A DNA stretch of 64,000 nucleotides, taken from Cercophora sp. LCS_1. Taxonomy: Eukaryota > Ascomycota > Sordariomycetes > Sordariales > Lasiosphaeriaceae. Positions within the stretch are counted from its first letter, which is position 1. Each line of letters starts with the position of its first letter. Of the stretch, positions 36,228 through 48,653 are shown one piece after another. The notes under the pieces are model-generated. The model ran no database searches and was not told the DNA's origin. It saw nothing but the letters and a program-made list of their open reading frames with translations. Both the position numbers and the translations under genes were made by a program. The DNA lies in assembly GCA_036250225.1 (NCBI GenBank), contig JAPZLL010000012.1, forward strand, positions 496,001 through 560,000. The letters run 5' to 3'.

Positions 36228-37039
36228 CTACTTCTTCACTTCGTTCACAGCCTTGACAAGCTTCGCCTCAGCCTCCTTGACCTTCTCCTTACCCGACTCC
36301 ACGGCACCAGCGAGACCAGCTTTCTCTCTGCCGCCCCAGTAGTGCCAATCCAGGAAGCGGTATCCTTGCGTCAGCTGCGCCGCCTCGTTGACGAAGTGGC
36401 ATCCGAACAGGAGGTAGTTCTTCGGCGAGACGGCGAGGGAGTAGCGCATGAAGGTTGCCGAGTAGATGGTAAGGGCAAAGGTCATCTTTCCGGAGATCCT
36501 GCATTGCACCGCGTCAGCAACTTGTCATTTCGAGAATGAATTGGCTTCTCGGCCCGCACAGCTTGCTAGCTGCGTCAGAAGTAACAATACGTACAGCTCG
36601 GGGCTCTTCTGGGTGTCGGCAACAGCCGCGACGGGAATGCCAAAGTTGGAGACCGGGCCCCAGAAATCTGTTTGGTCCCTGCGTTAGCTGGTGATCAAGA
36701 ACCAGTCCGAAAAACCGGGCCGCCCTTATGGTTTCCGCCTCGCCCCGAATGTCAACCCCGGACATGGACGGCGAGATGCAATTGAACCACCGGAGCCGCG
36801 CATACTGAAGAACCGACATCATATACATGTCCCGTAGTGGTTCCTGTTGCTCTCCTGACCCATTGCCGTCGGCGCACACGACACCGGAGCCGGAGCATTC
36901 GGGAATTGTCCGATGACGGAGTTGTTGCCGTTTGCGAGTCAGCCAGAAAAGCAAAGGGCAACTTACGTGTTGAGCACACATAGTTCAGGACAGGGTGAGA
37001 CCTGATCTTCGCATTGATTGCTTTGACAAAGGCCGCCAT
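36228..37039 (-). CDS. Mitochondrial pyruvate carrier subunit, MPC1 type
   Basis: Three exons (37039-36967, 36667-36595, 36498-36228) join to 138 residues. The protein shows the MPC core: SHPVLNYVCSTHFWGPVSN near the start, then GIPVAAVADTQKSPELISG, the membrane stretch MTFALTIYSATFMRYSLAV, and PKNYLLFGCHFVNEAAQLTQ with the conserved NE. HFWGPVSNFGIP(V/L) and the short N-terminus point to MPC1 rather than MPC2. The partner subunit should be elsewhere in the genome. The complex imports pyruvate across the mitochondrial inner membrane. The C-terminal ~30 residues are a Lys/Glu-rich helix. The pyruvate carboxylase gene lies downstream on the same strand, 3.2 kb away. Confidence 0.95.
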
Positions 37040-37812
37040 CTTGACGTTGAGCGCCGCGATGGGATGTTTTGGCGGGTGGAATTGATTGTTCGCGATTCAA
37101 GTTCGGCCAAGAGCTGGCCGGGAAAGAATTTGGGGCATGGATCGGAGACCGGAAGGCACGGACCAGCTTGCCAGCAACGTTCGCCGGCACTTCCCTGACA
37201 ACAAAATCGACCCCTGAATTCAGTGATGTGACGATGCCGCTTCCAACTGGGCAGTTTTGTCGTCATCACACATTGACACAACTTTACAACGCTTTGTTAT
37301 CACTTTGCACATCACATCTGGTGTCAAGTAGAATCCCTCTCCTCAGAGGCAACATCCGCATCCCTTCACCTTTTCCAGTGTGACCATATTCTTTGTCAGG
37401 GTGCTGCCGAATTCCTAAGCTCACCGGCGACGACGAAAATAGCAAACAATCACGTGGCGTGCAAACATCAGAGCAAACGACATAATCTTGCAAGACACAA
37501 ACATCTGCAACGGAGTGTAGCATTTGCTACTGTGGCCTCACCTCACATCCAACGCATCGAGGTGGTATAGAACCGGCCCTCCTCAGTTCTGTCTAGATTG
37601 AAAGCCTGGGTTGTAGGTTCTCATCCCGCCCAAGCTGGTTGTTTTGTATTACCCCTGAACGCCAGCCCATCATGTACGCCCCCCCACGGCAACGTACAGT
37701 GCCCTCGTCAGCCTGCCCACGTTTTCTTCGTGATGCGAGTTCTGAGCGCTCCCAAGCCGGCCTTCTGTAGATTGCTGTCGGGTATCATTAACGTAGACAA
37801 AAGCCATGTAGT
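37040..37812. other. Intergenic, no supported gene
   Basis: This holds the MPC1 promoter and the SmB 3' UTR. A stretch around 37590-37650 faintly resembles a tRNA T-arm but lacks the conserved bases. I see no gene. Confidence 0.5.
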
Positions 37813-38687
37813 TCACCCCCTTCTCGGAGGGTTAAATCCTGGAGGTGCTCCACCAGGCGGGAATGCAGGAGGGAAACCAGGCGCTCCACCAGGGAAGCCG
37901 GCAGGAGGAAAACCGCCCGGGAAACCGGGTGCCGGAGCTATTTGAATGTTAGTATGCGCACCAGTGTCGAAGGGGGCAGCAACTTACGACCTCCACGGCC
38001 AGGGAAGCCCGGAGCGCCGGGGAATCCGGGGAAAGGCGGTGGTGCGCCGCCAACACCTGCAGCAGGGCCGGCAAGCGAGATCGGCGCAGCAGCGCCCCGC
38101 CCAGCAGGTCGCGCAACTCCCGGTCCGGCCGCAAGCGTGGACGCGATACCGCCGGTAGTCGTCTTGCCGAGTCGAGCGCTAGGGTCGGCAGGCGGCGGCG
38201 ATTCAACTGACAGAGAGACGATATGGGCGCCGCGGACAATGGTCAAGCCCAGGGTACGCTTTTCTTCTTGCTCGATAGTCTGCGCGCTCGATGACGCTCC
38301 AGGGGCGGTGGGCTTGTTTTGCTTGCGCTTGATGCGACGGAACTCTTCGGTATCGGCGAGAACGAGGTTCATATGCTTCATATCCGTCAGCAAACCTGAC
38401 CGCCCTTTGCAACACGCCAAGGGGAAGTACCTTATCGAATGCGAGCATCTGGCCTGTCATCTGGCGCCCGTCGTTGAGCGTGACACGCATCCGGTAGTTG
38501 ATCTGTCAGGCCAGCTAGTCAGTTCGCGCTCCAGAGACGTTAAGAAGCCTTCAATCGCGTGGGGGACGTACGTAACCGGCCTAAAGAGCGATGCTTGTTA
38601 GTCTCTGATGTCAACCAAGGATGTCTCTGCGTGACGTCGGGGTCAGGCGCAACTCACCATCTTGCCCTGCTTGTTTGTCGCCGACAT
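37813..38687 (-). CDS. Small nuclear ribonucleoprotein SmB
   Basis: Five exons (38687-38658, 38580-38572, 38502-38431, 38375-37988, 37937-37813) give 207 residues. The Sm fold begins INYRMRVTLNDGRQMTGQML (Sm1) and continues HMNLVLADTEEF; Sm2 includes LGLTIVRGAHIVSLSV. The C-terminal half is Pro/Gly/Phe/Ala-rich with repeats of the PGFPGG type, as in SmB/B'. The protein is part of the heptameric Sm ring on U1, U2, U4 and U5 snRNAs. Exon 2 is a 9-nt microexon encoding Ala-Gly-Tyr; it has CTTTAG before it and GTACGT after it, and it restores the KMAGYINYR spacing seen in homologues. It is divergent from RPL11 across a 461-bp promoter. Confidence 0.94.
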
Positions 38688-39148
38688 GGTTGCGGCAGGT
38701 GGCTACAGAGTAGCTCGTATCGATGCTCAAAAATTGGGTTGTGGGTTGACGAAGTTCTTGTAACGACGTCGTGCGGTCTCCGATAGCTCTTGGTGGGAGC
38801 CTTCGAAGTCTCGCTTGTTGATGGTCGAAGGCAAATCAAAAATCAACCTCAGAACGCGAGGCTGAAAGGCTCGAGCTTCGTCCCCGCCCCCACAGCGCTC
38901 CAGCCTCATTGCAACGCTCAAGTGGTCCGGGCGCAGAACTCCCTAGCCTCAGTTTTCAGCCACCGCAGGCCAGGCGCTTGTCCCCGACCCAATTGACACA
39001 AATGCCAAGAAAGCTTCGTAGCCCCACACTGCACACACAATCTCGATTTTGTGCCTTCAAAATCCGAACCTTTGCGAAATTTCCCCAAACTCCATCACGA
39101 GCCTCAGAATTCCTCATCCCCGGAATCCCGACTAACAACACAGCAAAG
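38688..39148. promoter_or_regulatory. Divergent promoter shared by SmB and RPL11
   Basis: These 461 bases separate the start codons of two constitutive RNP genes facing outwards. No coding sequence is supported. Leader sequence is A/C-rich on the RPL11 side. Confidence 0.5.
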
Positions 39149-39786
39149 ATGGTACGAGACCGCCAGTTCACACAGTTTCGATTGTGAGACTTGCTAACAT
39201 GAAATTCTGCAGTCTGAGAAGGCCCAGAACCCCATGCGGGAGCTCCGCATCCAGAAGCTCGTCCTGAACATCTCGGTCGGCGAGTCTGGTGATAGACTTA
39301 CTCGTGCCGCCAAGGTGCTCGAGCAGCTCTCCGGTCAAACCCCCGTCTACAGTATGTTGGCGCCCAAGATTCTGCGTTTCCGAATATCTCCTAACTTGCT
39401 CTCCCACAGGCAAGGCCCGCTACACCGTCCGTACCTTCGGTATCCGCCGTAACGAAAAGATCGCTGTCCATGTCACCGTCCGTGGCCCCAAGGCTGAGGA
39501 GATTCTCGAGCGTGGCCTCAAGGTCAAGGAGTACGAGCTCCGCAAGCGCAACTTCTCCGAGACCGGCAACTTCGGCTTCGGCATTAGCGAGCACATCGAT
39601 CTCGGCATCAAGTATGACCCCGCGATCGGTATCTACGGCATGGACTTCTACTGCTGCATGACCCGCCCTGGTGAGCGTGTCAGCCGCCGTCGCCGCGCCA
39701 AGAGCACCATTGGCTCCGGCCACCGCATCACCCGCGACGACACCGTCAAGTGGTTCAAGCAGCGCTTCGACGCCATCGTCCGCTAA
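39149..39786 (+). CDS. 60S ribosomal protein uL5 (RPL11)
   Basis: Exons 39149-39151, 39213-39351 and 39410-39786 give 172 residues. The first coding exon is only the ATG: the following GTACGA begins an intron ending CTGCAG at 39212. The frame then reads SEKAQNPMRELRIQKLVLNI and NISVGESGDRLTRAAKVLEQ, with ISEHIDLGIKYDP typical of uL5. The protein lies in the central protuberance of the large subunit and binds 5S rRNA with uL18. Codon use is strongly biased to C-ending codons, as expected for a ribosomal protein. Without the ATG-only exon no in-frame ATG precedes the conserved N-terminus except MRELR, so the split start is favoured. Confidence 0.96.
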
Positions 39787-41801
39787 GTTGCTTCTGCGAT
39801 GGAGTCGGATCTGGTTCGGGGAAAGGAAAAATACATCTGGGCATCTCATGGGAGTGGGGAGTTATGGCTCGGCATCTTTGTGGACCTCTGGAAAGAGGAA
39901 TAGCAGGTTGAGAGGAAAATAACGGATGGTTTTTTCTTTGCAATTTGGAACGATACCTGACGACTCGTTCGTCGACCCAGCTTTGTCTTCTCGGACAAGC
40001 AACGGCCTCAGAGACCGACCGGCGTCATGCCGGCTTACCAGCTCCTATAGATGATGTGACCACGTCCGATATGAACGTCAAGATGTGAATGTCAACTGGC
40101 GGATATGAACCTATCCATACTAGTTGTCCATGTGGCTGAGCATGTCATGGTGGGATGATGGTGAGAACAGTGTGCAAAAATACAACTCACTTGGACTGGG
40201 GTGGCTGTGGTCTAGTTCAAACATCAACGGATCATATCCATGACTTCCTGTAGCCCGTTTTTTCTAGTGGGCACTTGTGCCACGGATGGGAAATGCAACC
40301 GGGCTAGCCGACCAGATGTGAATGTCGAGTTGGTACTGTGAGGGGAGGTCCTCCACAACTTCCTACCTACTGGGCTATCAAGACATTGAGTTCCATTAGA
40401 CACTCTCTCATACTCATGTCAATGTGTCGCCCTATGCGGATGATCATCGTCAACCCTTTGGTACTCCCAGGAAACATGATGGGCCTTTTGTCCCGCCTAT
40501 AGGACCCTGAGACAAATTTCAAGACATCAAACAATTCCGCGGAGCCCCAAGAAACACGTTCCAATGGCATATCCGAGCAAGCCTCTGATCAAGTAAAAGA
40601 GTGCGTCCCTGAGACCGTACATGTACTCCGTAAGACGTGCCTTCAAATCCTGGCAACGTGATAGACATGATCTGGAGCACGGCGTTGATGATAATCCACA
40701 GGCCGTCGTCATTCTAATCGAGGCATGTTCCCAATGGAAAACTCAGGGCAGCAAATCCTGAACGGTCACCAACGGGCACGATAATCCTTTGTCACCAACT
40801 GATGTAAGCTGCCAAGAACGCACAGATAAAGCTCAATGGGCAGTTTCGCCGCCATCTCGAGCACAAACCCCATTAGAGAGGGGCGTCCGGGCCCATGTCG
40901 ACATCGTGGCACGAATAACCTGACCTGGTCGTGTCGATCTTGCACCGTAGGGGTGGATTGTCTTCATCGTCTAGATGGCGGTCAGTCGTTCCGCGTATAC
41001 GTGGACACTGGATGGCGAGGTTTGGATGATGCGGTTGGGTCTCTCAGTGCTCTGGCAACCGTCAATGTCTCCTTCTCGGGATCAAATATTTAGCCCTCCA
41101 CCGTTGTAGGCCGAACAACATGGACGCGTCATTTTTGATATGCTCAGAGTGTTTCTTGTCGTCTTCTTCTTGAACCAAGAGCTCACAGCAAGATCAACTT
41201 GACAACCAAAGGCAACGAGTCCCAGAAACACAAAATGGTATATCCAAAACTACCTAACCTGCCAAACCTACCCGAAACCCATTATATATCATTCTCATTA
41301 CATTCATGTCCATGTACCTTTCATACCACCGACCACCGAATTCGGTACCTCAGGCCGTATAAACTCGTCAGCTAATTTTTCAAGGCGCCGTGCCATGCCG
41401 GGCCATCGTCTCCCGGACGTCGTCTTTCTTTCACCTGGATCATCCAAATCGTAAAAACATAACCAACCATATCCAACCACTGTGTGTATGTGGTTCACAT
41501 AAATAAGCACGAAACGCATGAAATCATGGTTATGACGCCCTCGAGCCTCCTCAAAACGTGTCCGTCCAAGGTAGAAAAGCAGAAAGAAATGAACAAGAAA
41601 CTGGCTGGGTACCCCTTGATGGAACAAGGCCCCATTGAATCCCCAACTGGGTCCCGTAACGATGAAAGCAAAGCAAGCCATCCTAAACAAGAAAAGGGGA
41701 GGCTAACGAAACCGACAATGGGTGCTGTGTAATCCCCATGGGTTCTGTTTGAGAGAAAAGAAAGGGAACGAAAATGATGCAAAGCCATTATGTTTCACAC
41801 C
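39787..41801. other. Intergenic, no supported gene
   Basis: This 2.0-kb stretch holds the RPL11 3' UTR and the 3' side of the 41.8-kb gene. Frames such as 40836-41093 (+) and 41304-41690 (-) show no domain or reliable splice structure. No repeats or RNA genes were noticed. Confidence 0.5.
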
Positions 41802-43981
41802 TCAGACAGCAACAGCCGCGTTCCTCCCAGCGGTCGCCTCCCCAACCATGCACCGCCCCATCGCGACGGGTCGTCTCTGCCGCTGCGTCATGTGTATATC
41901 AATCAACATATCCACCAACGTCTCGGCATCCCGTCCCAGCGCCTCCAGCTCGTCCGCATCACTGGCTAGACTGGTCCCATCGGCACGAGGGAAGCGGTAC
42001 GCAGCAAACACGACACCCCGGTTCGGCGCGATGCCTCTCCGTCGCCTAGGCTTGCCGTCCGCGTCGTCATCCACGGGTTGTCCGCGGCCGTCAGGGCTGC
42101 GGCCCGTGTAAAAAGAGCGGCTGTACCCGCGGGAGAAGCCCTCGAGCTGGTCTTCGTCGGAGCAGTATTCTAGCCAGCCTTCGGAACGGAGGACTTTGGA
42201 GTGGACTGGGGCGGAGATGCGGAAGGGTGACGTGACGTATTGGAGGCCGTAGGCGGCGAGGAGCCGGCCGGTCATGCCGGTGCGGGTGGTTGGGGAGGTG
42301 GGGGACGGAGGGACGTCTATGGATGGGCGGGGTGTGGATGGTGAAGGAGAGGGCGGTGGGATGGTGCTGTTGCGGGTGCTGATGCTGCCCATGCGGTTGG
42401 GCCAGAGGTTGACCACGTAGACGAGGTCGAAGCGGTATTTGGATGCGATGCGGGCGGCCTCGAAGGCTGCCGCTGTTGCTGGGCGAGTGGCGAGAGGTGG
42501 TGAGAGGGTGAGGAGCCGGGTGCCGGCTGTTATTTGGGGTGAGGCGACGAGAACTGGGGGGTCTAGGGGTAGGCTGTAGGCTGGCGGTTTGGAGACGGCC
42601 GCCTGTTGTGCAATCGAGGTGTTGAGAGCGAGGGGTGGTGGTGTAGGCTGGGGGACAGGCGGGCAAGTAGGGGCTTCTGTGGCTGTTGAAGCTGGTGCTG
42701 GGGTGTCGTCGGCGATGTCGTCGTCGCTGAGGGAGAGAAAATCGCTGACGGCTGGTTCCTTCAAGATGGGAAACGTCTTGACTGAAGCTTTGAGTGCTGC
42801 TAGACTCTCAAAGCTCAGCGACTCCCGGAGGGCTATCCTTGCCTCCTTGGGAAAGATGATGGTTTCATCAAAGCTCCTTGGTCTGGTAATCTCCAACCTT
42901 TCATCCACGTCAAGCTCACCCACTTCGGGGTCTGGGAGCGGCACCAATCTCGGTGAAGGTTCCGGCGTCGGCTCGCTCGGTGGAGGCATAGCTGGGAGGC
43001 CCTTTTGGAACACATCGGGCAATGAGCCAAATGATTTGTCGTACTCGGCAGAGGGAGGTGGCGTGATAGTGATAGGCTGGCGCTGAAATGGTGTAGACTT
43101 TTGACTCTCCTCCGAATGGCGTCTTCTGTCCGGTTGTGCCTTGGGCGATATTGAAACAGTCCTCGTCCGGGAGATCGATAATGGAGGACGCGTGGCATCG
43201 CGCTGTCGAGAAGAGTTGGCGAAGCTAAACTCAAGGAGCTCTGCGAGCGAAGCTAAAGAAGCCGGTCTCCGGGTTGGACTTAGTGAGGATGATCGTTTTG
43301 GTATTCGTGGCGGCTGGCACGCGCGCGGACTTGTGGGAGGTGAGCTGGGTTTCGGCTCATCCTCTGGCTGGGAGGTCAAAGATATCAGACGGGGTGTACT
43401 TGGAGACTCCGGTAGACTATGGGCGCGCTGGGTGGATCGCACCATGATACTCACTTCCTCTCGAGCCATCATGCGTGATGAGATTGGCCGGATGAATGAC
43501 GGCTGAGGGAACGTCCGAAAGATGGAGTCCGATTTCCGTGGAGCTGCCGGTGTGTTCGTTTGCGAGGGCGCATCGCGGCCGGATCCTCTCCGTTTCCGAA
43601 AGAACTTCTCCAGGGCATCCAACTTCCTCTCTAGTCGATCGAGTCCCACAGCCATCGTGGATTGGCGAAGCGGCTTGGCCTATACCGGTCATCAGTTATG
43701 CTATAACAAGCGTTCCCAAGTAAACATACCGCTAAACCACCTTCAAAGGCACGCTGCTCCTCGGGCAAGGCCTCCTTCTCCACCACAAAACGCACAAGCA
43801 CTACGGCTACCTCGAGGACATGTATAAGATCGAGCAATATTGGGAGTTGGAAGCGGGTATCGTAGGGGTCTATGGTCCCAGGTCGATAAAATGCCGAGAA
43901 GTGGGAGAGTATAACAACGGGATAGGATGTATGGAGGAGCGGAAAGCGTGGTTGAACTATACCACCAATGTTGCAAGGGTG
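41802..43981 (-). CDS. Conserved fungal protein of unknown function, Ser/Pro-rich with folded C-terminal domain (5' end unresolved)
   Basis: The main exon (43679-41802) encodes about 625 residues. A further exon (up to 43981, ending 43730) joins through a 50-nt intron with GTATGT and TATAG and encodes a hydrophobic helix segment (QLPILLDLIHVLEVAVVLVR). The joined junction reads EGGLA-AKPLRQSTMAVGLDR, followed by a short coiled coil (LDRLERKLDALEKFFRKR). The middle is a long Pro/Ser-rich disordered region. The C-terminal ~200 residues look folded (AAFEAARIASKYRFDLVYVV, LLAAYGL, VLRSEGWLEYCS, RGYSRSFYTGRSPDG, RGVVFAAYRF). No ATG occurs in the upstream exon, so at least one more 5' exon is needed; an Ala/Ser-rich frame near 44390-44650 on the same strand is a candidate. 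Function is not recognised. Confidence 0.7.
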
Positions 43982-46900
43982 TCAACCGACCGGGCAAGGC
44001 GAGACAGCGTCTTCTTCGGCACAGAGAGGACTGCGATGGACTGTTTTCATACCCCACTCAGGGCAGAAGCCTCAAGGCTGGGGAGGAGCATGGATCATAT
44101 AAGAAAAGCCCCGCGATGAGGGAGCAGAGACAGGGGGCCGTCGACAGGGTGTTTGGGTGGATGTAACATGGGACGTCGACCAGGAGGGGTTGCTCGACCG
44201 GGGCCCGAGTTGACGAAAACAAAAAGAGAGAAAAATGAAGGGATCAAGGGATGGGTACGGGAGAGAAAAGAAAACCTGGCGGGTTTCTTGACGCACACAG
44301 GGTGGGAAAAGAAACAAAAGGGATCTCGAGCTGCGCTAGTGATGAGCGGGCAGCCGCCTCTCCCTGAGGTCAGCGAGGCAAAGACATACCGCGCAAGAAG
44401 CCGTGGACCTAGACCAATGCAGTATGCACCCATCGCTCACTATCGCTGCGAGAAGGGCAGCGAGACTTCCGGGTGGCTCCTTGTCCAGCGCCGTCACCCC
44501 CGGCATGGCAGCCGCGCTGTCTGGGCATGTCGTGGCCCTTGTTGTCCGGCTCCTGGAACTTGACATCATTCTGAAATTGCTAGAAGCCAGGAGCCAGGAG
44601 GCCGAAACGGAGAGCACAACGGCGCAGCGTGAGACTGGCCGTCTCAAGCCCTCAGCGGTCGTGGATCTCGAGCTGCGAGTGATTCCGAGGGCTGCCAGCC
44701 GTGAGCCAGCCTCCCCGTCAGCACCGAGACGCCACCATGCCCTTCTCGGACCGCCACAAGAGAGTCCCTAACAAAACCCGCACGCCAAAAAAAATCTGGT
44801 GGGATGGTCCCCCGGAAGGAAGAGTCCACCGAACTGCCAGGCGCCGAATAATGTCCCGGATGCCTTGGAATATCGTTGCCAGTGCTGGTGATATCACATA
44901 CTGCGTATGTTGGAAATCAGGTCTCCCAGTCAAGACGTTTAGAGCGGTGCCAACCGGATTCTGCGTGCCGATTTTTCTGTCGCCAGCTCCCTTGGCTTGT
45001 GCGGGTGCAAGTTTGTTTTTTCTCCCTCTGGCCGTGGGCTGCTGGGCTAGAACAAGCGTGGCATACCGGACAGCGTGCGACGAAAAGCATCACAATACAC
45101 CAACACGGCTTGATCACATCCCAACAACTCCACCCTCGTCCGCACGTTTACGTCCCGTGGAATATGAGTCCACTAGTGCGCAATGTCGACAAAATGACGG
45201 AGCACGGGCTTCAAAACGACGAGCATCTCATGGTTCGAGTGGGACGACGAAAATGAAAATGATGAGTGTCGCGATTGAACGCGCACGGGCGTAACGTTCG
45301 GGCATCCAAACGGCGCGAAGGGAACGCTGCAGGGTTTGCACGGAAGCCATTCACGACGCACCGTAGCATCGCTAGGCGTGACGAAGCAGGTGATGGTTCA
45401 GGAGCCGGGGGTGGGTTTGTCAAGAAGCGGTCTGCTGTGCCTGCCACCCTCTCCGGTCCCCAACCCCGCACACACAAATCCACCCGACCGAATTCCAGCC
45501 GCAAGCTGCCATTGTCTCCACTGAACTTTGTCTTGACCTCTCCACCTCAGCGCTTCGCAAATGCCGTGGGATATCAAGTGACCGTCGTTCCCCAGCCGAG
45601 CTGACCTCTGAGACAGACCTTTCCTGGGCTCCGCGGGCACCAGACCAGGCCGGAAACACCGTTATTGCGTTGCCCACGCTGAGATGTCTTGGCGGCTCAG
45701 ACGGGGCAAAAAATATCCCGTCGTGCTTCGGACAAGCTTCCATCGCCAATTGAGTGCCCTGATTTGTCCGAAGGGGCGATCGACGCTGCACGACAGCGAG
45801 GCTGTCAGCCAAAAAAGCAAAGAGCCTTACCATGCAGCCGCGCCTGGCATTTCGCGAGCCGACCGCCGATCAAGGCTGTGACTGGCTTGACGCCATCAAC
45901 GCTGCCCCCGCCTCCAATCACTGCTGTTGAACCTTTTTTTTTTCCCTTGCCCACCAACCCACAACAAGCAATGCTAGCAAAGCGAGCTACTGCACCTCCG
46001 ACTCCCCCACAAGGCGCGCAGCAGCAGGCAAAGCCCGTGATGGGCTCAAGTGCTTACTTGACAGCTGCTAGGTAACCCTGCCGGTGCCGCCTGTCCCGGC
46101 ACCGGGGCTTCCCCGACCCCTTTTGCGTGGGGTGGCCGTCCGTCAGCTCGAGTCCAGCACCGAAACCGGCAGGACGAATTCTCGTAAACGGGATCACGAT
46201 CTCGAAGTGGTAATGCCCTCAGACGTGATCCCTAACTCTACATCCGGAAAAAGAAAGAAAGCAATTGCCATTGCCATCGCAAAAGCCGGTGGGTGTGGCC
46301 ACTGCGTCTCCCAGCCGGCCGGCAACACCGTTGCCCTCTGAGGAGCCCCGTTTTCGAAGCTGATTCGCTTCCGTATTTAATGAGCAGGTCTCACTTTTGA
46401 GTCAGTTCATTCGGATCCTGTTATGGTGCCCTAGCCTTTTTCAATGTGTGTGTAAAACAGTCAGCGACCTCGCATCTCATCCTCGATGAAGCTCGATCTC
46501 ATACACACCAGAGGGAAACTGACTGCTTGGCATCGGATCGGATCCCGTTTGTGTGCGCGTAGCCCGCTGTCGACACGGCGGCCGCAGTATCCCGTAGGTA
46601 CATGAAGCAGAGCGGGAGGACGCATGATCTAAGAGGCTCGACGTTCCACAGACCTCGGGACCTGGCAGCAGATTTTCTCGCAGTTTGCCCCGAAAGGCCT
46701 TTCTGTTCCGACATTCAGAAACACCGTGCTCGTCTTGTCGCTTACCTACGATCTCGCTAGTCAACCGAAATAACCGTTGGTCTCTCCCTGGCATCGATGA
46801 TCCCCTCCCAAGGGAGCAAGCAAGCTGCTGCTCAGTCACCACAACCACAGCGTCGGGTCGGACTCGGTTCGGGGACCAAACCAATACTCTGCGGGGCCGC

Positions 46901-47440
46901 CGGCAGACAGGACAGTGCGGGACGCCACCACCGGCATAGATTCCCCTCGCCTCTCTCCTCCAGTCCTATGTAGTCAAGCGTCAAGTCCACTCCGAGTCCA
47001 GCACAGTACGTGCGTACGAAATGCCAACCAGTGTCGAATCCTGCATTTTTACGTCGTCCTCCTGCGGCTAAATCTAGCCACTGAGAGGGGGAAGTTCTCT
47101 GTCTCCGTCTCAACCACCAAGCAGGCCCAGTTTTCCCATCCCATTGGGTCTCTGGGGGGCAATTGTCTCAGCCCCCCACCATCACCAGTGAGTCCGGAAC
47201 CCCCTCTCCCCTCACCGGTGATGAGACAAGAACAAGGAATGAAACAGACAAGAAGCTACCGGCTTGCTTCGCCACTGACATCCGTCGTCCTTGGTCCCCC
47301 ACTTGAGATCGACACTCCCTCTTGCCCCCTTTGTTCTTCTCATCCGATGGGCTCAGCACATCAAAGACACACGCGCACACAGACACACGGACAAAACGTG
47401 CGTGTGCCAAACCTGTTTGCTTCTGTGAGGGACAGACAAG
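43982..47440. other. Gene-poor stretch
   Basis: No convincing gene is found, apart from a possible 5' exon of the preceding minus-strand gene near 44390-44650. Frames reach about 197 codons (for example 44701-45294, +) but are low in complexity, overlap on both strands and lack family motifs. Composition is similar to flanking intergenic DNA. Confidence 0.45.
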
Positions 47441-47460
47441 ACACACACACACACACACAC
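47441..47460. repeat. (AC)10 microsatellite
   Basis: Ten uninterrupted AC units lie inside a CA-rich neighbourhood (CACGCGCACACAG at about 47370 and CAGACACACACC near 47930). Confidence 0.9.
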
Positions 47461-48622
47461 TCGCTCTAGACCAGACCCTGTCGATCTCGGCCCTTGCGAG
47501 AGAGGCCACCGGGTGATGTTCCAAGTGGACGGTTCAAAGAGGCAACTCCCTCCTCCCTCCCCTTTTTCCCGCTCTCGGCCTCTCCCTTGGCCCCGCTAAG
47601 CGCAACTATCGACGCAGCCGCGCGTGAGACCTTCCTTCTGGGGCCAGAATTTTCGACCAAGGTCTTGTGCTTGTGAGTGGGCGTATCCTCGGGGATGACG
47701 CTGCCTTTCTTGGGGGTCAGTGATGACACCTGCTGTATCACTGCCGTGTCAACACACTTGCCCCTTTTTTTCGTTTTCGTAGATGGGGGAACAGGAGAGG
47801 CTTGTGTAATCGAAACCTCCTGATTCTGTCTGTGTCTCCGAAAGATGTCTCCTTGTTTGAACGTGACGGGTTTCAGCGGCCACATGCTCTGGAAGTGTTG
47901 CACTTTCTGTCCAAGACACGTACACAGACACACACCTCCACCACACCTCCACACATACACCGAGCCACGGTGGACTGGACTCATTGCCCAGTAAGGCACC
48001 ACTCACTGCCCCTTACTCTGCCGTTGTCCGTACCGTTTTTTGTCTCTCCGAGATTAGAGCCGCTGAGCCGCAGCGGCGTCGTCGAGCCCTTCCGGGGGAT
48101 CATTCTACCGGTTCAACTCCGGGTCCATGAACCAGTAACTTCTGGCTCAACTTTGACCAGCCGTGTTACCACCACTCCCGTGGTTTATACCGTTCTTTCA
48201 GCGAACTGGTGATCTTTTGCACAGCTGACCAGTTAAGCCGTCCATCTTTGGTTTATAAATTCAGCCACACCTTCCTATTTGAACAATTTCAGGGCAATGA
48301 GCCGTATACAGTTGGTTCCGGGAAACCATTGAACCATACAAGCAGCGCTTTTCAAGAGCAGTACTAAAGCTCAAACATTTTTTGGCTTATTCAGGGTAAT
48401 TATTTCACTCCATAACCGTTTTCCTTCTACAGCTTTCTTCCTTCCATAGCTTCCCTCCATTTGATGTCTTTGCCAGCTCCGGAGCCAATGCGCCGTCGAA
48501 AACCTGCCGTGGCCATCGCCAGGCCATAAGAACAGTTCTTCTTATCAGCCAGCCAGAGCCAGAATCCTCCTGCGTTCAACAACAACTTCATTCATCTAGA
48601 CTGCTACACCAGCTCCTCTCCC
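47461..48622. other. Gene-poor stretch
   Basis: No coding or RNA gene is supported. The 48240-48480 part is more AT-rich than its surroundings. Confidence 0.45.
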
Positions 48623-48653
48623 CACACGCGCACACACACACACGCGCGCGCGC
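48623..48653. repeat. CA/CG alternating purine-pyrimidine repeat
   Basis: CACACGCGCACACACACACACG continues into CGCGCGCGCC, an alternating pyrimidine-purine run of the kind that can adopt Z-DNA. It is the second such run within 1.2 kb. Confidence 0.8.

Noticed and set aside
37590..37650. tRNA-like T-arm (GTAGGTTCTCATCC)
   Set aside because: The T-loop lacks the conserved purine and A, and no matching acceptor or anticodon arms can be folded.
44701..45294. 197-codon plus-strand frame
   Set aside because: Low-complexity translation, competing frames on both strands, no domain or splice support.
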